DNA of 64,000 nt from Sarcophilus harrisii (Eukaryota; Chordata; Mammalia; Dasyuromorphia; Dasyuridae): contig NC_045431.1 in assembly GCF_902635505.1 (NCBI RefSeq), positions 3,348,001-3,412,000 of the forward strand. The letters run 5' to 3'. This document shows positions 42,120 through 53,289 of this stretch, one piece after another. Below the pieces are notes generated by a model. It searched no databases and was not told the origin of the DNA. It worked only from the letters and a program-made list of their open reading frames with translations. The stretch's first letter is position 1. Every line of letters begins with the position of its first letter. A program made the position numbers and the translations under genes.

Positions 42120-43405
42120 CTTCCATGTTCCCAAGTGCCTCAATCATGTTGTTTTTTTCCTTTCAAAGGAAGACAAAAGGTATGAAAAAGAATAAGTTTT
42201 CTTTGTACCATTAGTGCGAGATTGCTCTAAAGCCCAAGGAAAGATCTTAGTGATGAGATGAGTTTGGGAAGCAAAAAGCCATTTTTCCATAGCCAGCCTC
42301 TGCTTCCCCTTGCCCTGCCCCATCAAAATGGCCATCAGTTAGAGGGAGCAACTTTGGCTCAGAGAGAAGGTATTTCTCTTATAATATGTAACGGAGAGGA
42401 AAGGATGAACTCTGGTTCAAATATGCAATGTGGGAGAGATGACAAAACATAGAGGGATTTTTCATAACATGGCAGGCTCTGATTCTACTCCCTCAGAGTC
42501 AGGCCTGTTATATTTCCTCCTCCTTGTTTTCAGGTACCTTGAGGGTGCTGGATTTCCCTTCCTCTCGGCTATCAGCTCATCCCCACAGGAGATGTTCTTC
42601 CCATTATCCCTCAATTTCCCTCATTTTGGGAACCAAATAATTAATACTTCAGTTCCATTTAGCTACTTGACACCCACCAATTAGCCCTTACAAAGGAATA
42701 TTTATTACAGAAATAGAAGAGAAATAAATAAGCATTTCTCACAATGCCAGGGTTTTATTCTCCTTAAACTACCTCAGCATCAGGGATAGAGAAGAGGGAT
42801 TAGACTCACAGCTTAGTTCAGATCTTACATAGTATTATTGGTCCCACCACGTTCACATCCAAAGCTAGCATTGCTGCCAACTTCTTTTGGGCCGGAGTCC
42901 CCGACTCTTTCTCCTCCGGGCACTGACGCTGGGCTGGGGGCATTGATGCTGGGCTGACTAGCACGCTCTGACTGGGTTCTTGGGCTCAGGGACTCTCCAT
43001 GGTTCCTGCTCCCGGACCACATTAGAGATTCCATTCTCTGCCCCTAAAACTAAAAAGCACAAGCAAAAACATCAAGGACATAAGATGGTTTTTTGGAAGA
43101 TACATGGACTGAGATGATGAAGGGAGAAGCGTTGAGAAAAGGAATCCTAAAGCCCTCTATCTACCCTTATAAGCTTTGTCTTATTGGCTGTGAGTGAGAG
43201 TCTTATCTTACTCCCTCACATGTAAATGCAGTAAAAGTCTAGGGATGTACCCATTATGGCTGTTTTGAAATTGCCAACAGTTCTATCTATATAGACAAAG
43301 GAGGAAGGGAAGCCCTTCCCAACACATGGTAGCCATTGCCAAATCCTTGAAATGGACACCATCCTAGCAAACTGCTGGGCTCCGCTTGTGCACCAGAATA
43401 TTGTT
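42120..43405. other. No feature identified; mixed unique sequence
   Basis: About 1.3 kb. 42160-42450 holds short chance frames. 42680-43060 has a pair of near-identical phrases ('gacgctgggctgggggcattgatgctgggctgactag', 42926-42962), a small tandem duplication. I could not assign a repeat family or gene. Confidence 0.4.
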
Positions 43406-43408
43406 TCT

Positions 43409-43463
43409 CTATCATCCATCATCCATCTATCCATCCATTCATCCATCCATCTATCTATAGATG
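43409..43463. repeat. (ATCC/ATCT)n tetranucleotide microsatellite
   Basis: Mixed CATC, ATCC and ATCT units. The minus-strand frame reading MDEWMDRWMMDD is an artefact. Confidence 0.9.
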
Positions 43464-43599
43464 GTACAGGACTTTTAGGAGTAATATCCTAGCCCTTACC
43501 CCTAGGGAAATGCATCCATTTTTTCCTTAAAGATCCTCTTCTAGTCATGGTCGACTCAGGGGACTAAAAACTCAGGCTGTTGACATCACTTTTTAGTCA

Positions 43600-43870
43600 C
43601 CTGCATCCAAATCACCCAGAAGGCACGTTAGCAATTTCCTGATACTTGACTGGTAGATAATAATAGGCAGCTTAGATGAGGAAGTTTCTTTTATTTGAAT
43701 CACTTTAAATTGTTCTCAGTACTATCCTTGTTAATTATCCTTTTCCTGTTGTGGCTAAGCACATCTCTTTTTGTTAACTAATTAATGAACTGTGAGTGTC
43801 TCATTTTTGCCCAAATATTGCATCTGAACTCCTGAGAATTAGCCAGAATTAGGCCGAGTCTAGAACATCA
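43600..43870. promoter_or_regulatory. Candidate conserved non-coding block
   Basis: Repeat-free AT-rich sequence with 'gttaattatcc', 'ttgttaactaattaatgaac', 'tttatttgaatcactttaaattg', 'agaattagccagaattag'; dense homeobox-like cores. Texture only. Confidence 0.3.
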
Positions 43871-44124
43871 AGCCCTGAGTGGTAGAGGAGAAAATCTTGC
43901 CTTTGCAACATGGTTAGACTCTGGTAGGTTTGGATGTCCAGACAGTGGTGACTTAGTCACTACTAAGGCTACCTTCCTTCCCCTGTTTAAGTCTTAATTC
44001 AGTCCCAGGAAAATGAAAGGAAGTCAGGAGGGTTAATGATCTCCCAGGATCCTTTCCGCTTCCATGTGCTGTGATCTTATGTCTGCCAGGTGTCATCTCA
44101 TGCATTCTCAAACAAAAAAAAAAA

Positions 44125-44545
44125 TCGCTGCTATTTAGAATTATGGGAAGAAATGATTAAAATGTCCATCCTTTTTGATCCAGGAATATTGCTATTAATC
44201 AGATACCTTAAAGAGGCCAAGTCAATCAGCAGTTTTTTAAGTGACTGCCCTTCTACTGAGCTGTAGGGACACAAAGGCAAAAAAAGTGCCAGCTTTGAAG
44301 GAGCTCACAGTCTGATGGCAAAAATCAATAACATAAAGCAAGGTCCTACATCTAGCCAAATATTCAGAGCAGCCACTGTTTTGTATCAATAGAGTTGAGG
44401 GAAAAAGCAGTATGCTTCTCCTGATAAACAGCCAACCAGATTGTTGTACATGAATGGAACAGAGAATCACTGTGCTGTAAGAGATGGGGAATGGGATGAG
44501 TGCAGGAAAGGATGGAAAGATTGCTCCATGTGGTGCACAAATGCT
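44125..44545 (+). repeat. Old L1 ORF2 3' fragment, split by an L2 piece
   Basis: 44125-44215: 'tttagaattatgggaagaaatg' and 'cctttttgatccaggaatattgctatta'. 44345-44545: 'atattcagagcagccac', 'gttgtacatgaatggaac', 'tgctgtaagagatggggaatgggatgagtgcagg..ggatggaaagatt', matching L1 'atgaatg..tattactgtgctataagaaatgatgaacagg'. Confidence 0.6.
44216..44345 (-). repeat. L2/MIR3 3' end, antisense, within the L1 fragment
   Basis: 'cagcagttttttaagtgactgcccttctactgagctgtagggacacaaagg' and 'ccagctttgaaggagctcacagtctgatgg' are antisense L2/MIR3-type. It separates two L1 pieces. Confidence 0.6.
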
Positions 44546-44554
44546 GAGGTGGAA

Positions 44555-45135
44555 GACAGTTCCTACCCTCCAGGAGTTTACAACCTTTTTAAAAAGTCTT
44601 GTTTTTGTTTAGTAAAATACTTCCCAATTTAAAATATTTTAACAGTCACTTTTTAAAACTGTTGAGTTCCAAATTCTTGCCCTCCATCCTACTCCTTTGC
44701 TCTCCGTTAGAAGGCAAACAATTCAATATTTACCATATCAGCAAATTCATGCAAAAATATTCCCATATTAGCCATGTTACAAAAGAAAATGCAGAGCCCC
44801 GCCCCCTCCCCCCAATAAGAAAGTTTAAAACAAAATATGCTTCAGTCTGCCTTCTGAGCTGATCAGTTTTCTCTCTGGAGGTAGAGCCTTTTTCATGACG
44901 AGGCCTTTGGAACCATAATGGGCCATTGTTTGAATTAGAGCAGCTGAATCTGTCCCAGTTGACCATCCTCATAGTGTCGGAGCTTACAGTCTAATAGGAA
45001 AGACCAGGCAAACAGATACACATACACACAAACAAATTTATTAAATGAAGTCTATACGTGGTAAATGGAGAACAATTATCAGAGAAAAGGCGCTAGAATT
45101 AAGGGGGTCAGAGAAAGCTTTTGCAGAAAGTAGAT
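44555..45135 (-). repeat. L2/MIR3 3' region, antisense, split by an L1 tail piece
   Basis: 44555-44593: 'cagttcctaccctccaggagtttacaacc'. 44979-45135: 'cggagcttacagtctaataggaaagaccaggcaaacagatacacat' and onward. The phrase at the junctions is duplicated in decayed form (ggagtttacaa and ggagcttacag), consistent with the L1 piece having inserted here. Confidence 0.6.
44594..44978 (-). repeat. L1 3'-UTR fragment, antisense
   Basis: 'acttcccaatttaaaatattttaacagtcactttttaaaactgttgagttccaaattcttgccctcc', 'gcaaacaattcaatatttaccat', 'cccatattagccatgttacaaaagaaaa' and 'tatgcttcagtctgcc' match the marsupial L1 3' UTR in antisense. A tail-only, strongly 5'-truncated copy. Confidence 0.8.
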
Positions 45136-45179
45136 TCAAAATGAGCAAATATAAATAATGACTAAACCTACATAAATGA

Positions 45180-45260
45180 GAGGAGAGACGGAAGGAGGGA
45201 GAGAGAGAGAGGCAAAGAGAAGAAGAGGAGAAAGAAAAGGAAAAGAGGAGGAGGAGAAGA
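45180..45260. repeat. (GA)n / AGGAG purine tract
   Basis: About 80 bases of A and G. Confidence 0.9.
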
Positions 45261-45384
45261 ACAATAACAGCATAAGATAAAAAAAGGCAACATAAGTGAT
45301 ATTCATCTTGGAAAGCCATTTCCCTCCTTAATTTTTCCTGTAGAATCAAGGTAGAAAGAGACTGGACCAGGAGCCCTCTGCCAT

Positions 45385-45520
45385 TAATTTACAGTGAAAG
45401 GACAAGTCATTCCCAGCATCTGATCATCAGGTTCTTCAACTGTGAAATTGGTCAATAGGTCGACTAGATAATTTCTAGCATCTTTTCCAGCCCTGAAACG
45501 TGGAGGTTCTGATATCCCAA
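45385..45520 (+). repeat. MIR-type SINE fragment
   Basis: 'gacaagtcattcccagcatctgatcatcaggttcttcaactgtgaaattgg' and 'gactagataatttctagcatcttttccagccctgaaacg' match the core and 'gactagatgatctctaaggtcccttccagctctg' tail. Confidence 0.7.
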
Positions 45521-45639
45521 ACCACTCTCCTATATTGTCACTTGGTGACTTAGAGCCTGGAGCCCGACGTGGTCTGTGCTGACCTCTCGTTGTCCTCTCT
45601 TGGTGCTGGTTTCATATGCATCTCCTAATGTTCGGCCCT

Positions 45640-46555
<916 letters not shown>

Positions 46556-46559
46556 TCTT

Positions 46560-46920
46560 GGCCAAGGTTGAGAGCAGCTGAATTAGCTAGGTAACGCAGG
46601 ATTCTCCCACAGGGGAAGATAGTGACTTTCCCCTCTGACTCTCAAACTGTCCCCCTTAGAGACTCCCACAGATTGTAAGAAGGGAGCTCAGAGTCTCCTC
46701 GATTGATCTGTATTGGAACGTGCAGCTTATTTCTGACATCAGTGATCCCTGAAGTTGTTTCTTTACTTTCCAATGTGAGACTATGCAGAAGTCATTTCTC
46801 CTCTCCAGGATTCCCACTCAGCACTCTGAATTAAGGGAACTTTACCAAATAATATCTTAGTCACTTAAACTCTGAGTCTGTTTTCTCCTGTATAAAAGGG
46901 GGATAAAGATACTTGGCTGA
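46560..46920. other. No feature recognised
   Basis: About 360 bases of unique-looking sequence with a weak sense MIR core at 46845-46905 ('cactta..tctgagtctgttttctcctgtataaaaggggg'). Confidence 0.4.
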
Positions 46921-46924
46921 ATTA

Positions 46925-47077
46925 TTGCTAATGTTTACATGGAACTCTTAAGTTGTAAAATGCTTTACAATCAGTACATTTTATCTTCAACACAAACCCT
47001 AAATGGAAGATGCTATTTTATCCTTATTTGATAGGTGGAGAAACCGAGGCAAACAGAAATTAAGTGACTTGCTTAGG
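46925..47077 (-). repeat. MIR SINE, antisense, broken by the LTR insertion
   Basis: 'aactcttaagttgtaaaatgctttacaatcag', 'ttgataggtggagaaaccgaggcaaacagaaattaagtgacttgcttagg'. The core stops where the next element begins. Confidence 0.75.
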
Positions 47078-47690
47078 TGTAGAAGGCTGGAACTTTGGGA
47101 AAGTCTACTTGAAACAAGGATACTTACAACAAGGTGTTAACTCATCATAACTGATGAGATGATTGTTCTCTAGTTTACATACACTTAGTACTTAGCATGG
47201 TGATGTTGCAGTTCTCTAGTTCCCATATATACCTAATGCTTAGCATGGTGATGTCATGGTTCTCTAGTTCCCACATACTCAGCATGCTGTAATGATGTAA
47301 TTGTAATAGGGTATTTAAGGGCTGAGAGGACTGGAAATGAGATATTCCATCTTTGACCATCTTCACGGTGGCTTTCCTGCCTCCTGCCTCCTCCACTAAG
47401 ATCAAGGCTGGTCCTGAGGTCCTCCAGAAAAGCTAGACTGAACTTGACGCTTAGGATGTTACCACTCTCCAGGATTGAGGCTGAATCTGAACTCAGTCTT
47501 TCTGAGTCGGTTCTGGTGCTCTGTGCCCTATAGGACCCCCTACCTGCAGAATTACTGGGAGGAGCTAACTAACGTACATCAGAAACAATAGAACTGCAAC
47601 TTCTATTCCTCTTGAAACTGTACTAATTGTCCAAGAATTGTACATGAAATAACCATAGTAAGTTCTGGGGATCTCCAAAGGACACACAGG
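47078..47690 (+). mobile_element. Probable fossil solo LTR of an endogenous retrovirus
   Basis: Begins TGTAGAAGG and carries two near-repeats of a 'cttagcatggtgatgt..gttctctagttccca' unit (about 47195-47225 and 47240-47275), a TATA-like 'gtatttaag' at 47311, and a GC-richer transcribed part with 'tctgagtcggttctggtgctctg' near 47505. No internal retroviral sequence adjoins it. The right end, about 47690, is approximate. I recognise this LTR type from marsupials but cannot name the family. It interrupts an antisense MIR, so it is younger than that. Confidence 0.6.
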
Positions 47691-47819
47691 TGAACGAAGC
47701 CATTGCATGTGAGCGAATCTTCATTTAAAAGTAATTACTGAGCTTAGTAAAAATTTCAGTTCACTTCAGTTTCAAAGAAAGAACAAATAAATGGAAGAAA
47801 GAAAAAATAATGTGAATTC

Positions 47820-47910
47820 CTTCAAACCAGAGCCTGCTCTTCTGTTCTTTGTATTCCAGCATCATGGTTAGCACATAGTAGGTATTTAACAAATTGAATC
47901 TCAATGACTG
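47820..47910 (+). repeat. L2 LINE 3' end
   Basis: 'ctgctcttctgttctttgtattccagcatcatggttagcacatagtaggtatttaac' is an L2 ending. Confidence 0.65.
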
Positions 47911-47924
47911 GCAAGTGTCAAAAT

Positions 47925-48080
47925 ATATAAAAATGTAGAGTTGATATATATTATATAATAAAGTATACGGCAGCACAACATATTGTGTTTATACTATATT
48001 ATATAATGTAAAATAATTATGATAAAATAGAAACAATTACAATATAAAACAATTATATAATATATGTATGCAGTGCTGCT
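47925..48080. repeat. AT-rich (TATA/ATAA) low-complexity region
   Basis: Nearly all A and T with TATATATTATATAATA-type motifs. Confidence 0.9.
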
Positions 48081-48288
48081 AATAAATATTCTAGGATTCA
48101 GTGACTGAGTGATGTGGAGATCCCCTTGTAGCTTTAAAGCGAAGATCTAGGAATATGGCCCAGAAGGGTGTGAATAAGAGAGAGGGAGTAATGAAGTACA
48201 GGAAGCAAGTTCACTTGGATCCTGGAGAGGTAACTTCCCAGCTCCTTGAGGAGCTATCTCAGCCGCACGGCACCCCCACGCCTAGTTC

Positions 48289-48522
48289 CTAAGTGTTCTG
48301 CTCCCTTTCCAAGGCAGCGTCCAGCAGCCTGGCTATCTCATCCACCTCTTTCCAAGGGAAAGCCTTCCTCATCTCCAGCTGCCTCCCTGCCAATTCCCAG
48401 GGAAGCTGAGAGATTTTACTCATCAAGTGTTTAGAGAGCTCTTCACAGTTGACTCTGACAGCAGATGATTTCAGATAGGCAAGGATTAAATAGGATGTCA
48501 ACAGCCCCCAAAATCTTTCCAT
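48289..48522 (-). CDS. Unassigned 77-codon ORF with signal-peptide-like start
   Basis: The product would start MERFWGLLTSYLILAYLKSS, a short charged head followed by about 13 hydrophobic residues, as in a signal peptide or a single membrane anchor. A hydrophilic, probably helical stretch follows: CEELSKHLMSKISQL, then WKEVDEIARLLDAALERE, ending at a stop. It has one cysteine after the hydrophobic segment. The ORF lies in repeat-free sequence, unlike most open frames here, and its A at -3 of the ATG is missing (tgtcATGG) though G at +4 is present. I recognise no family. It could be a chance frame, a lone exon or a small secreted peptide. No splice sites, poly-A signal or neighbouring exons can be argued with confidence, so I rate it low. 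Confidence 0.22.
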   Translation of the reverse strand: MERFWGLLTSYLILAYLKSSAVRVNCEELSKHLMSKISQLPWELAGRQLEMRKAFPWKEVDEIARLLDAALEREQNT

Positions 48523-48649
48523 GACACAATCTCAGCAAAAGTGACAGTGAAATCAAAGGGCTTTCCATCCCTTCGGTTGCAATCAGAGCAGGATAGAGGA
48601 CCATCAGTTCATCTGGATTTCTTTTTTTAACCACATTGTTGGAACTTGC

Positions 48650-48795
48650 TCATCTTAGTTCACTAACAAGGCAGACGAATATTCCAATGAAATTGGCCTT
48701 GTTTATCTGCGATGATTGGCTGCCCCCTCCCCCACCAGAGCAGTAGAAGCTCACCGTTAGTGATCATGTAAGGTTTATGAAATTCATTCTTTATA
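48650..48795. promoter_or_regulatory. Candidate conserved non-coding block
   Basis: 'gaatattccaatgaaattggccttgtttatctgcgatgattggctgcc' packs an AAATTGGCC/CCAAT-type pair (on the minus strand, CCAATCATCGC), a TGTTTATC forkhead/GATA-like overlap and a palindromic 'ccaatgaaattgg'. It lies about 130 bases upstream of the 77-codon minus-strand ORF, so it could equally be a proximal element of that unit. Inference. Confidence 0.3.
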
Positions 48796-48924
48796 ATATG
48801 GTTAAATGCATAACTGTTACTTCCTTTTCATATGCAAAGAAATTAGGGAGAAGTTCACTGTCCTGCCCAAGTCATGTAGAAAATGACTAAAAAGAGATAC
48901 AGAAAGAGAGGAAAGGTCGCAGGG

Positions 48925-49275
48925 GGATTTAGTCTAACTAACTCACTTTTCAGAGAGGGAAACCGAGGCACTAAGAAGAGAAGTGAAGTGCCTAAAGTCA
49001 CACAGCTAGTGAGTCTCACTTTCCTCATCTGTAAACTGGAGAAAGTTGGACTGCATGATCTCTGAAGTCCTTTCTAGTGATATATCTGTGAAAGTAGGTG
49101 AAGTTTGTAGAGCTGAAGAAGACCTTCGAGGTTACATTGCCTAATGCTCTTATTAAATATCCACAGTTGATGAAATTGAAGCTCAAGAAAAGGAAAATTT
49201 GCTAGTCTAAAATCACCCACCAGGAGAGGGCCAGTCTGCTGCTAAAACCTGAGCCTTGACTTTTAGACCAGGTCT
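48925..49275. repeat. Three joined MIR-type fragments
   Basis: 48925-49010 antisense ('cttttcagagagggaaaccgaggc..aaagtcacacagctagtgag'). 49010-49090 sense ('ctcactttcctcatctgtaaactggag..ctctgaagtcctttctag'). 49095-49275 antisense MIR3-like ('gtagagctgaagaagaccttcgagg..gatgaaattgaagctcaag'). Confidence 0.65.
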
Positions 49276-49384
49276 CGGGCTTCCTTGTCACAGGAAATTA
49301 TCATCCCACAAGTATTCAGATCTCCATCTTGATTTGGATTATGGGGTGCCCACAAGCCATTCAGGAGAACGTCAAAGGTACAGA

Positions 49385-49585
49385 CAGCATGGGGAGATGG
49401 CTGAGTTCAAATCCAACCTCAGATACTTACTAGTTATGTTATCACTTAACCTTTTTTGCCTCAATTTCCTCATGCGTAAAAAGGGCTGAAGACGGAAATG
49501 GCAAACCACTTCAGTATCTTTGCTAAGAAACCCCATTTGTGGTCACGAGGAATCAGATAGGACAGAAAACGGCTGAACCACTCTT
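49385..49585 (+). repeat. MAR1-type CORE-SINE, head shortened
   Basis: 'gctgagttcaaatccaacctcag', 'tttgcctcaatttcctcatgcgtaaaaagggctgaag', 'gaaatggcaaaccacttcagtatctttgctaagaaaccccatttgtggtcacgagg', tail 'aatcagataggacagaaaacggctgaac'. Confidence 0.85.
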
Positions 49586-49804
49586 TTGGGTATTATAAAA
49601 GCAAGAAAGTGTGTTTTTAAAAGGAAAGTAAAAGATGTTCATGAAGATTGACTTTCTTGTATGGCCTTTGAACACGCCTGAGAGAAGGACCTAAAATGTA
49701 GTAGGTCTAGGAGTAGCGTGGCTGATTTAGGATATCGCTTCCCAAAGCAGATCCTTTACAGGACTAAAGTGGAGATAAATTGGCTCTAGCACCATTCCCC
49801 AAAC

Positions 49805-51370
49805 TATCATTCCGTACATCAATCGATAAAGCACAATGTTTTATTAACAGCTCCCGTGTGCCAGGACCTGTGCTAAGAGCTAAGGATACAGAATATGGCA
49901 AAAAACAAACAAACAAACAAAAAACAAACTTTGTTCTCAAGGGGCTGACATTTTAATGGGAGAGACAACAAGCAAATACACATATACAACACACACATAC
50001 ATGATGAACAGGAAATCATTAATAGAGGGATGGTGTTGGAATTGAGAGGGAGTGGAGATGGCTTCCCAAAGATGGGATTTTGAGTGGGATTTAAAGGAAA
50101 CCAGGGTGGGTCAGTGGAAGAGAGGGAGAGTGTTCCAGGCATGTGGACAGGATGTTTGAGAGAGAGTGTCTTGTCTGTGGAACAGCCAGGAATCCAGTGC
50201 CCCTGGATCAAAGAATATGTGGTGGGGACTAAAGTGTCAGAAGATCACAAAGGCCGGAGGGCACTAGAGGATGGAGGGCTCCAGATACTTAGCAATATTG
50301 GTTCCAGAAGATGATAGGGAGCCACTGGGGTTTACTGAGTGAGGGGGTGAAATGATTGGAGCTGTGCTTTAGGAAACTCATTCAAGCTTCTGTGAATGGA
50401 GAAGAGATTGAATTGGAGGGAGAGTTGAGGCTTTTGCAATAGTACAGCATGAGATAATGAGGGCTTGGGTGGTGGCAAGGCCAGAAAAAGAAGATGTGTT
50501 AGAGAAATATTGCGAAGATGAGATTAAGAACCCTGGAAAACAGATTGGCTGTGGAGTAGAGAGGGGCAGAGAGAGTGATTTTTAGGTAACCTTAGGTTGT
50601 GAGGTATAGAGCCTGGGAGAATGGTGTTGTTCCCTAAAGAGGGAAAGTGGGGGAGATACATTTTTTTCTGGGAGGCAGAGTGGAGAATAAATTCTATTTG
50701 GGACATGTCTACTGGACTTCCAGTTTGGGGAGCTGAAGGGTGGTTAGAGATGCCAGGTCAGAAGTCAGTAGGGAGACAGAGGCAGGATAAATAGAGTTCA
50801 GAGTCATCAACTTAGAGATGGGATCCTTAGGAGCCAATGCGATCAGCAACTGAGGGAGAAAATCAGAGGGCCCTGGGTAGAGCCTGGTGGGGTATCTATG
50901 GCTAGAGGGAGTGTTCTGGATGAGATCTAGCAAAGGAGCCTGAGAAATGGTCAAGGACAACTGGAAGAAATCGGGTGCCCAAAAAACCCAGACAGAACAA
51001 AGGATCAAAGTCAAGGGACTGGTCAACAGTGGGCAGAGAAGCTGATGGCAATGAGCACTGAGAAAAGGCTGGTGGTAATGAGCATTGAGAAGAGGTCATT
51101 CGATTTGACAATTGAAAGGTCAATGGAAACTTTGGAAAGAGGAGGGAGGTGGAACGATATGGTTCCGATGGGATTGTAAGGGAATGGGAAGAGATGGAGG
51201 AGAGAAAGTGGAGACTCTGGTTGTAGACTTCTCAAGGAATTTCAATACAAAGGGCAGAAGAGCTTTGTAGCAAGAATGGAAGAATCAAGTGAAGATGTTC
51301 AGGATGCAAGGACGTGGGTGTGGTGGTGGGCAGTAGAGAAGGAGAAAATAGACAGGGAGAGATTGAAGAT
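49805..51370 (-). repeat. Long antisense L2 LINE copy
   Basis: From the 3' end inward: 'gataaagcacaatgttttattaacagctcccgtgtgcc', 'ctttgttctcaaggggctgacattttaatgggagagacaac', 'tgttccaggcatgtgg', 'gatagggagccactggggtttactgag', 'gatgagggcttgggtggtggcaagg' analogues, 'ggaacaccccacc'-type 'gccctgggtagagcctggtgggg', and 'gaagaggtcattcgatttgacaattgaaaggtc'. These are L2 3' UTR and ORF2 (RT C-terminal part) in antisense; about 1.5 kb survives, the longest L2 here. All open frames within it are remnants. Confidence 0.85.
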
Positions 51371-51769
51371 AAATGATAGCGATCAATTCATTAGTGACCA
51401 GCCATCTCCAAAGGAGCTGCCAGCTGTGCCCACAGGTACCCTATCTGTAGCTGCCACGTTCTCTATGAAATCTCTCTGGCACCGAGTCATCCCAACTCTG
51501 CCCAACTTGGGCAGAGAATTATAAAACTCTCCCAAGTCCTCACTCTGTGTCATTTCTCCTCTGCTGCAAGTGCATATTTAAAACTGGAACCATGTTTTAT
51601 TCATGTCTGACTCATTTGATGTGTGATTCATGAGTTCTGGAAGGTTTCTTGCCATGGCTTCATTCTTAGACCGTCTTCATCCCGATGGAATCTAGTACTC
51701 CAGCCTTGATTACCCAGGGCTCGGTTAGCTCTCTACCCTCGCTAGTCAGGAACCAAATGGATACATTAC

Positions 51770-51950
51770 TTCCTGCAGTCTCCCCACAAGACCTCCTTTC
51801 TGGCCCTCATCTTCCCATTGTATAACCCCCTTCATTTATCATCTTTCTTTGCATGCAAGCTCCTTAAGGACAGTTCTTTCTTGTCTTTTGTATTGAATCT
51901 GTAGGGCTTAGCACAGTGCCTGAAATGTAAGAAGTGCTTAATAAATGAAA
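51770..51950 (+). repeat. L2 LINE 3' end
   Basis: 'gcatgcaagctccttaaggacagttctttcttgtcttttgtattgaatctgtagggcttagcacagtgcctgaaatgtaagaagtgcttaataaatg' is a near-canonical L2 end. Confidence 0.88.
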
Positions 51951-52060
51951 ATCTTTCCCTTTCTCTGTGTCCCTGTCTCTCTATCCTCATCTCTCCATCC
52001 CTATTTCTGTCTCTCTCTGTCTCTGTCTATTTCCCTCTTCACCTTTTTCTTCTCCTTCCC
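51950..52060. repeat. (CT)n-rich pyrimidine tract
   Basis: CTCT, CCCT and TCTGTCTC units following an L2 end. Confidence 0.85.
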
Positions 52061-52299
52061 ACACTTAGTGCCTCACTGAGATTTCCTTACCTGATAAGTA
52101 CTTTAATAAATGTTTTGGTGAAGACACTGATAAAGATATGTGAGTTGTGAAGTTTTCTTTAGAAATAAAAACAAACAAAAGGCCAGTCTCCTTTCCTATT
52201 TGTCACCTCTCACATACATAGTTTTTTTGGTATTTACTAAGTCATGGTTTATCAGATTCCAGGTAGAATGATGGGAACTTTCAATTTCAGTTTTCTCCT

Positions 52300-52675
52300 T
52301 TCCCAATTAATCACTTGTAGATAAACTAGAATATTATAAAACTTCAGAGATAATATAAATGTGAGCTTCTGCTATTCTTATTGTCACTCTGTCACGATGA
52401 CATTATTCAGGGAATGCTTGACTCTTCGTGTGTGGCTTTTTCGTGACTAATTTTTCATCTCAGAACACTAGCCCTGATCTCTGAACAAACTCATTTTTTT
52501 CTATCAGCAAAATAGAGCCAAGAAGTCTCATACATCACATAGAAAACACACAGAATGTTTCAAAGATACGTATTCGTGGTGTTTGGATATTTGCTATCTT
52601 GTATCATTCACACAATTAGAGCAGGTGATACAAAATTGAATCTGTGCAAAGTCTGATGACCATTTTCTTTCAAGC
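52300..52675. promoter_or_regulatory. Candidate conserved non-coding block
   Basis: Repeat-free AT-rich sequence: 'cccaattaatcacttgtagataaac', 'gtcacgatgacattattcaggg' (a near-palindromic GTCACGATGAC), 'ttcgtgactaattttt', 'gtatcattcacacaattag'. Enhancer-like by texture. Confidence 0.3.
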
Positions 52676-52689
52676 GCTTTGAAAATCTT

Positions 52690-52825
52690 AACTCCTCTCC
52701 TTGAGTTCTATACCATGTAAACGCCTAAAGGGCAGGGATTGTTCCATGTGAATCTTCCCAGTCCCAAAGCCAATGCAGCATCTTGTATGCTATAGGCATT
52801 TAATAGTTGTTGAAATCAATTAAAT
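52690..52825 (+). repeat. L2 LINE 3' end
   Basis: 'aacgcctaaagggcagggattgttcc', 'gcagcatcttgtatgctataggcatttaatagttgttgaaa'. Confidence 0.75.
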
Positions 52826-52949
52826 TGAGAAGATAGAAACGACTCCCCCTTTCTCTAGGGTATTGAAAAGATTTTGATCTGAAACCTATAGTTTTCATTT
52901 CTATTTCATTTATAAGGAAGCTTCATTAATGTATGCCTGACGTAGCATG

Positions 52950-53165
52950 AAAATATAGAAAGGAAACTGGGCTTTGAGACAGAAGATATTGGGTTTGAGT
53001 CCTTGTCACTGGCCCTTACTAATTTTGTGAACTTGTAACTTATTTTACTGCTCTAAACATTGGTTTTCACAGCTGCAAAATGGGTACAGTAGGACTCACG
53101 GTTATTGGGGATATTAAATGAAATAATAAATGCATGCAAATTATTTTATAAACCTTAGAGTGAGT
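52950..53165 (+). repeat. MIR SINE
   Basis: 'gaaactgggctttgagacagaagatattgggtttgagtcc', 'gctctaaacattggttttcacagctgcaaaatgggtacag', 'ggggatattaaatgaaataataaatgcatgcaaa' give head, core and tail. Confidence 0.8.
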
Positions 53166-53289
53166 TTTCAATTATCATTCGCTATTACTTCCCATTTTCT
53201 TTCACGCGCACACATTAAATGTGTCTTGCTAGTTATATTTAAATTACATCATTTATGTTAGTAGTGAATTGTTCGTTTGAGAACCAAGA

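Noticed and set aside
48443-48634. 63-codon minus frame overlapping the 77-codon ORF
   Set aside because: Overlaps in another frame, begins in an A-rich run (MVKKRN) and has no signal or domain; the other frame is the better candidate.
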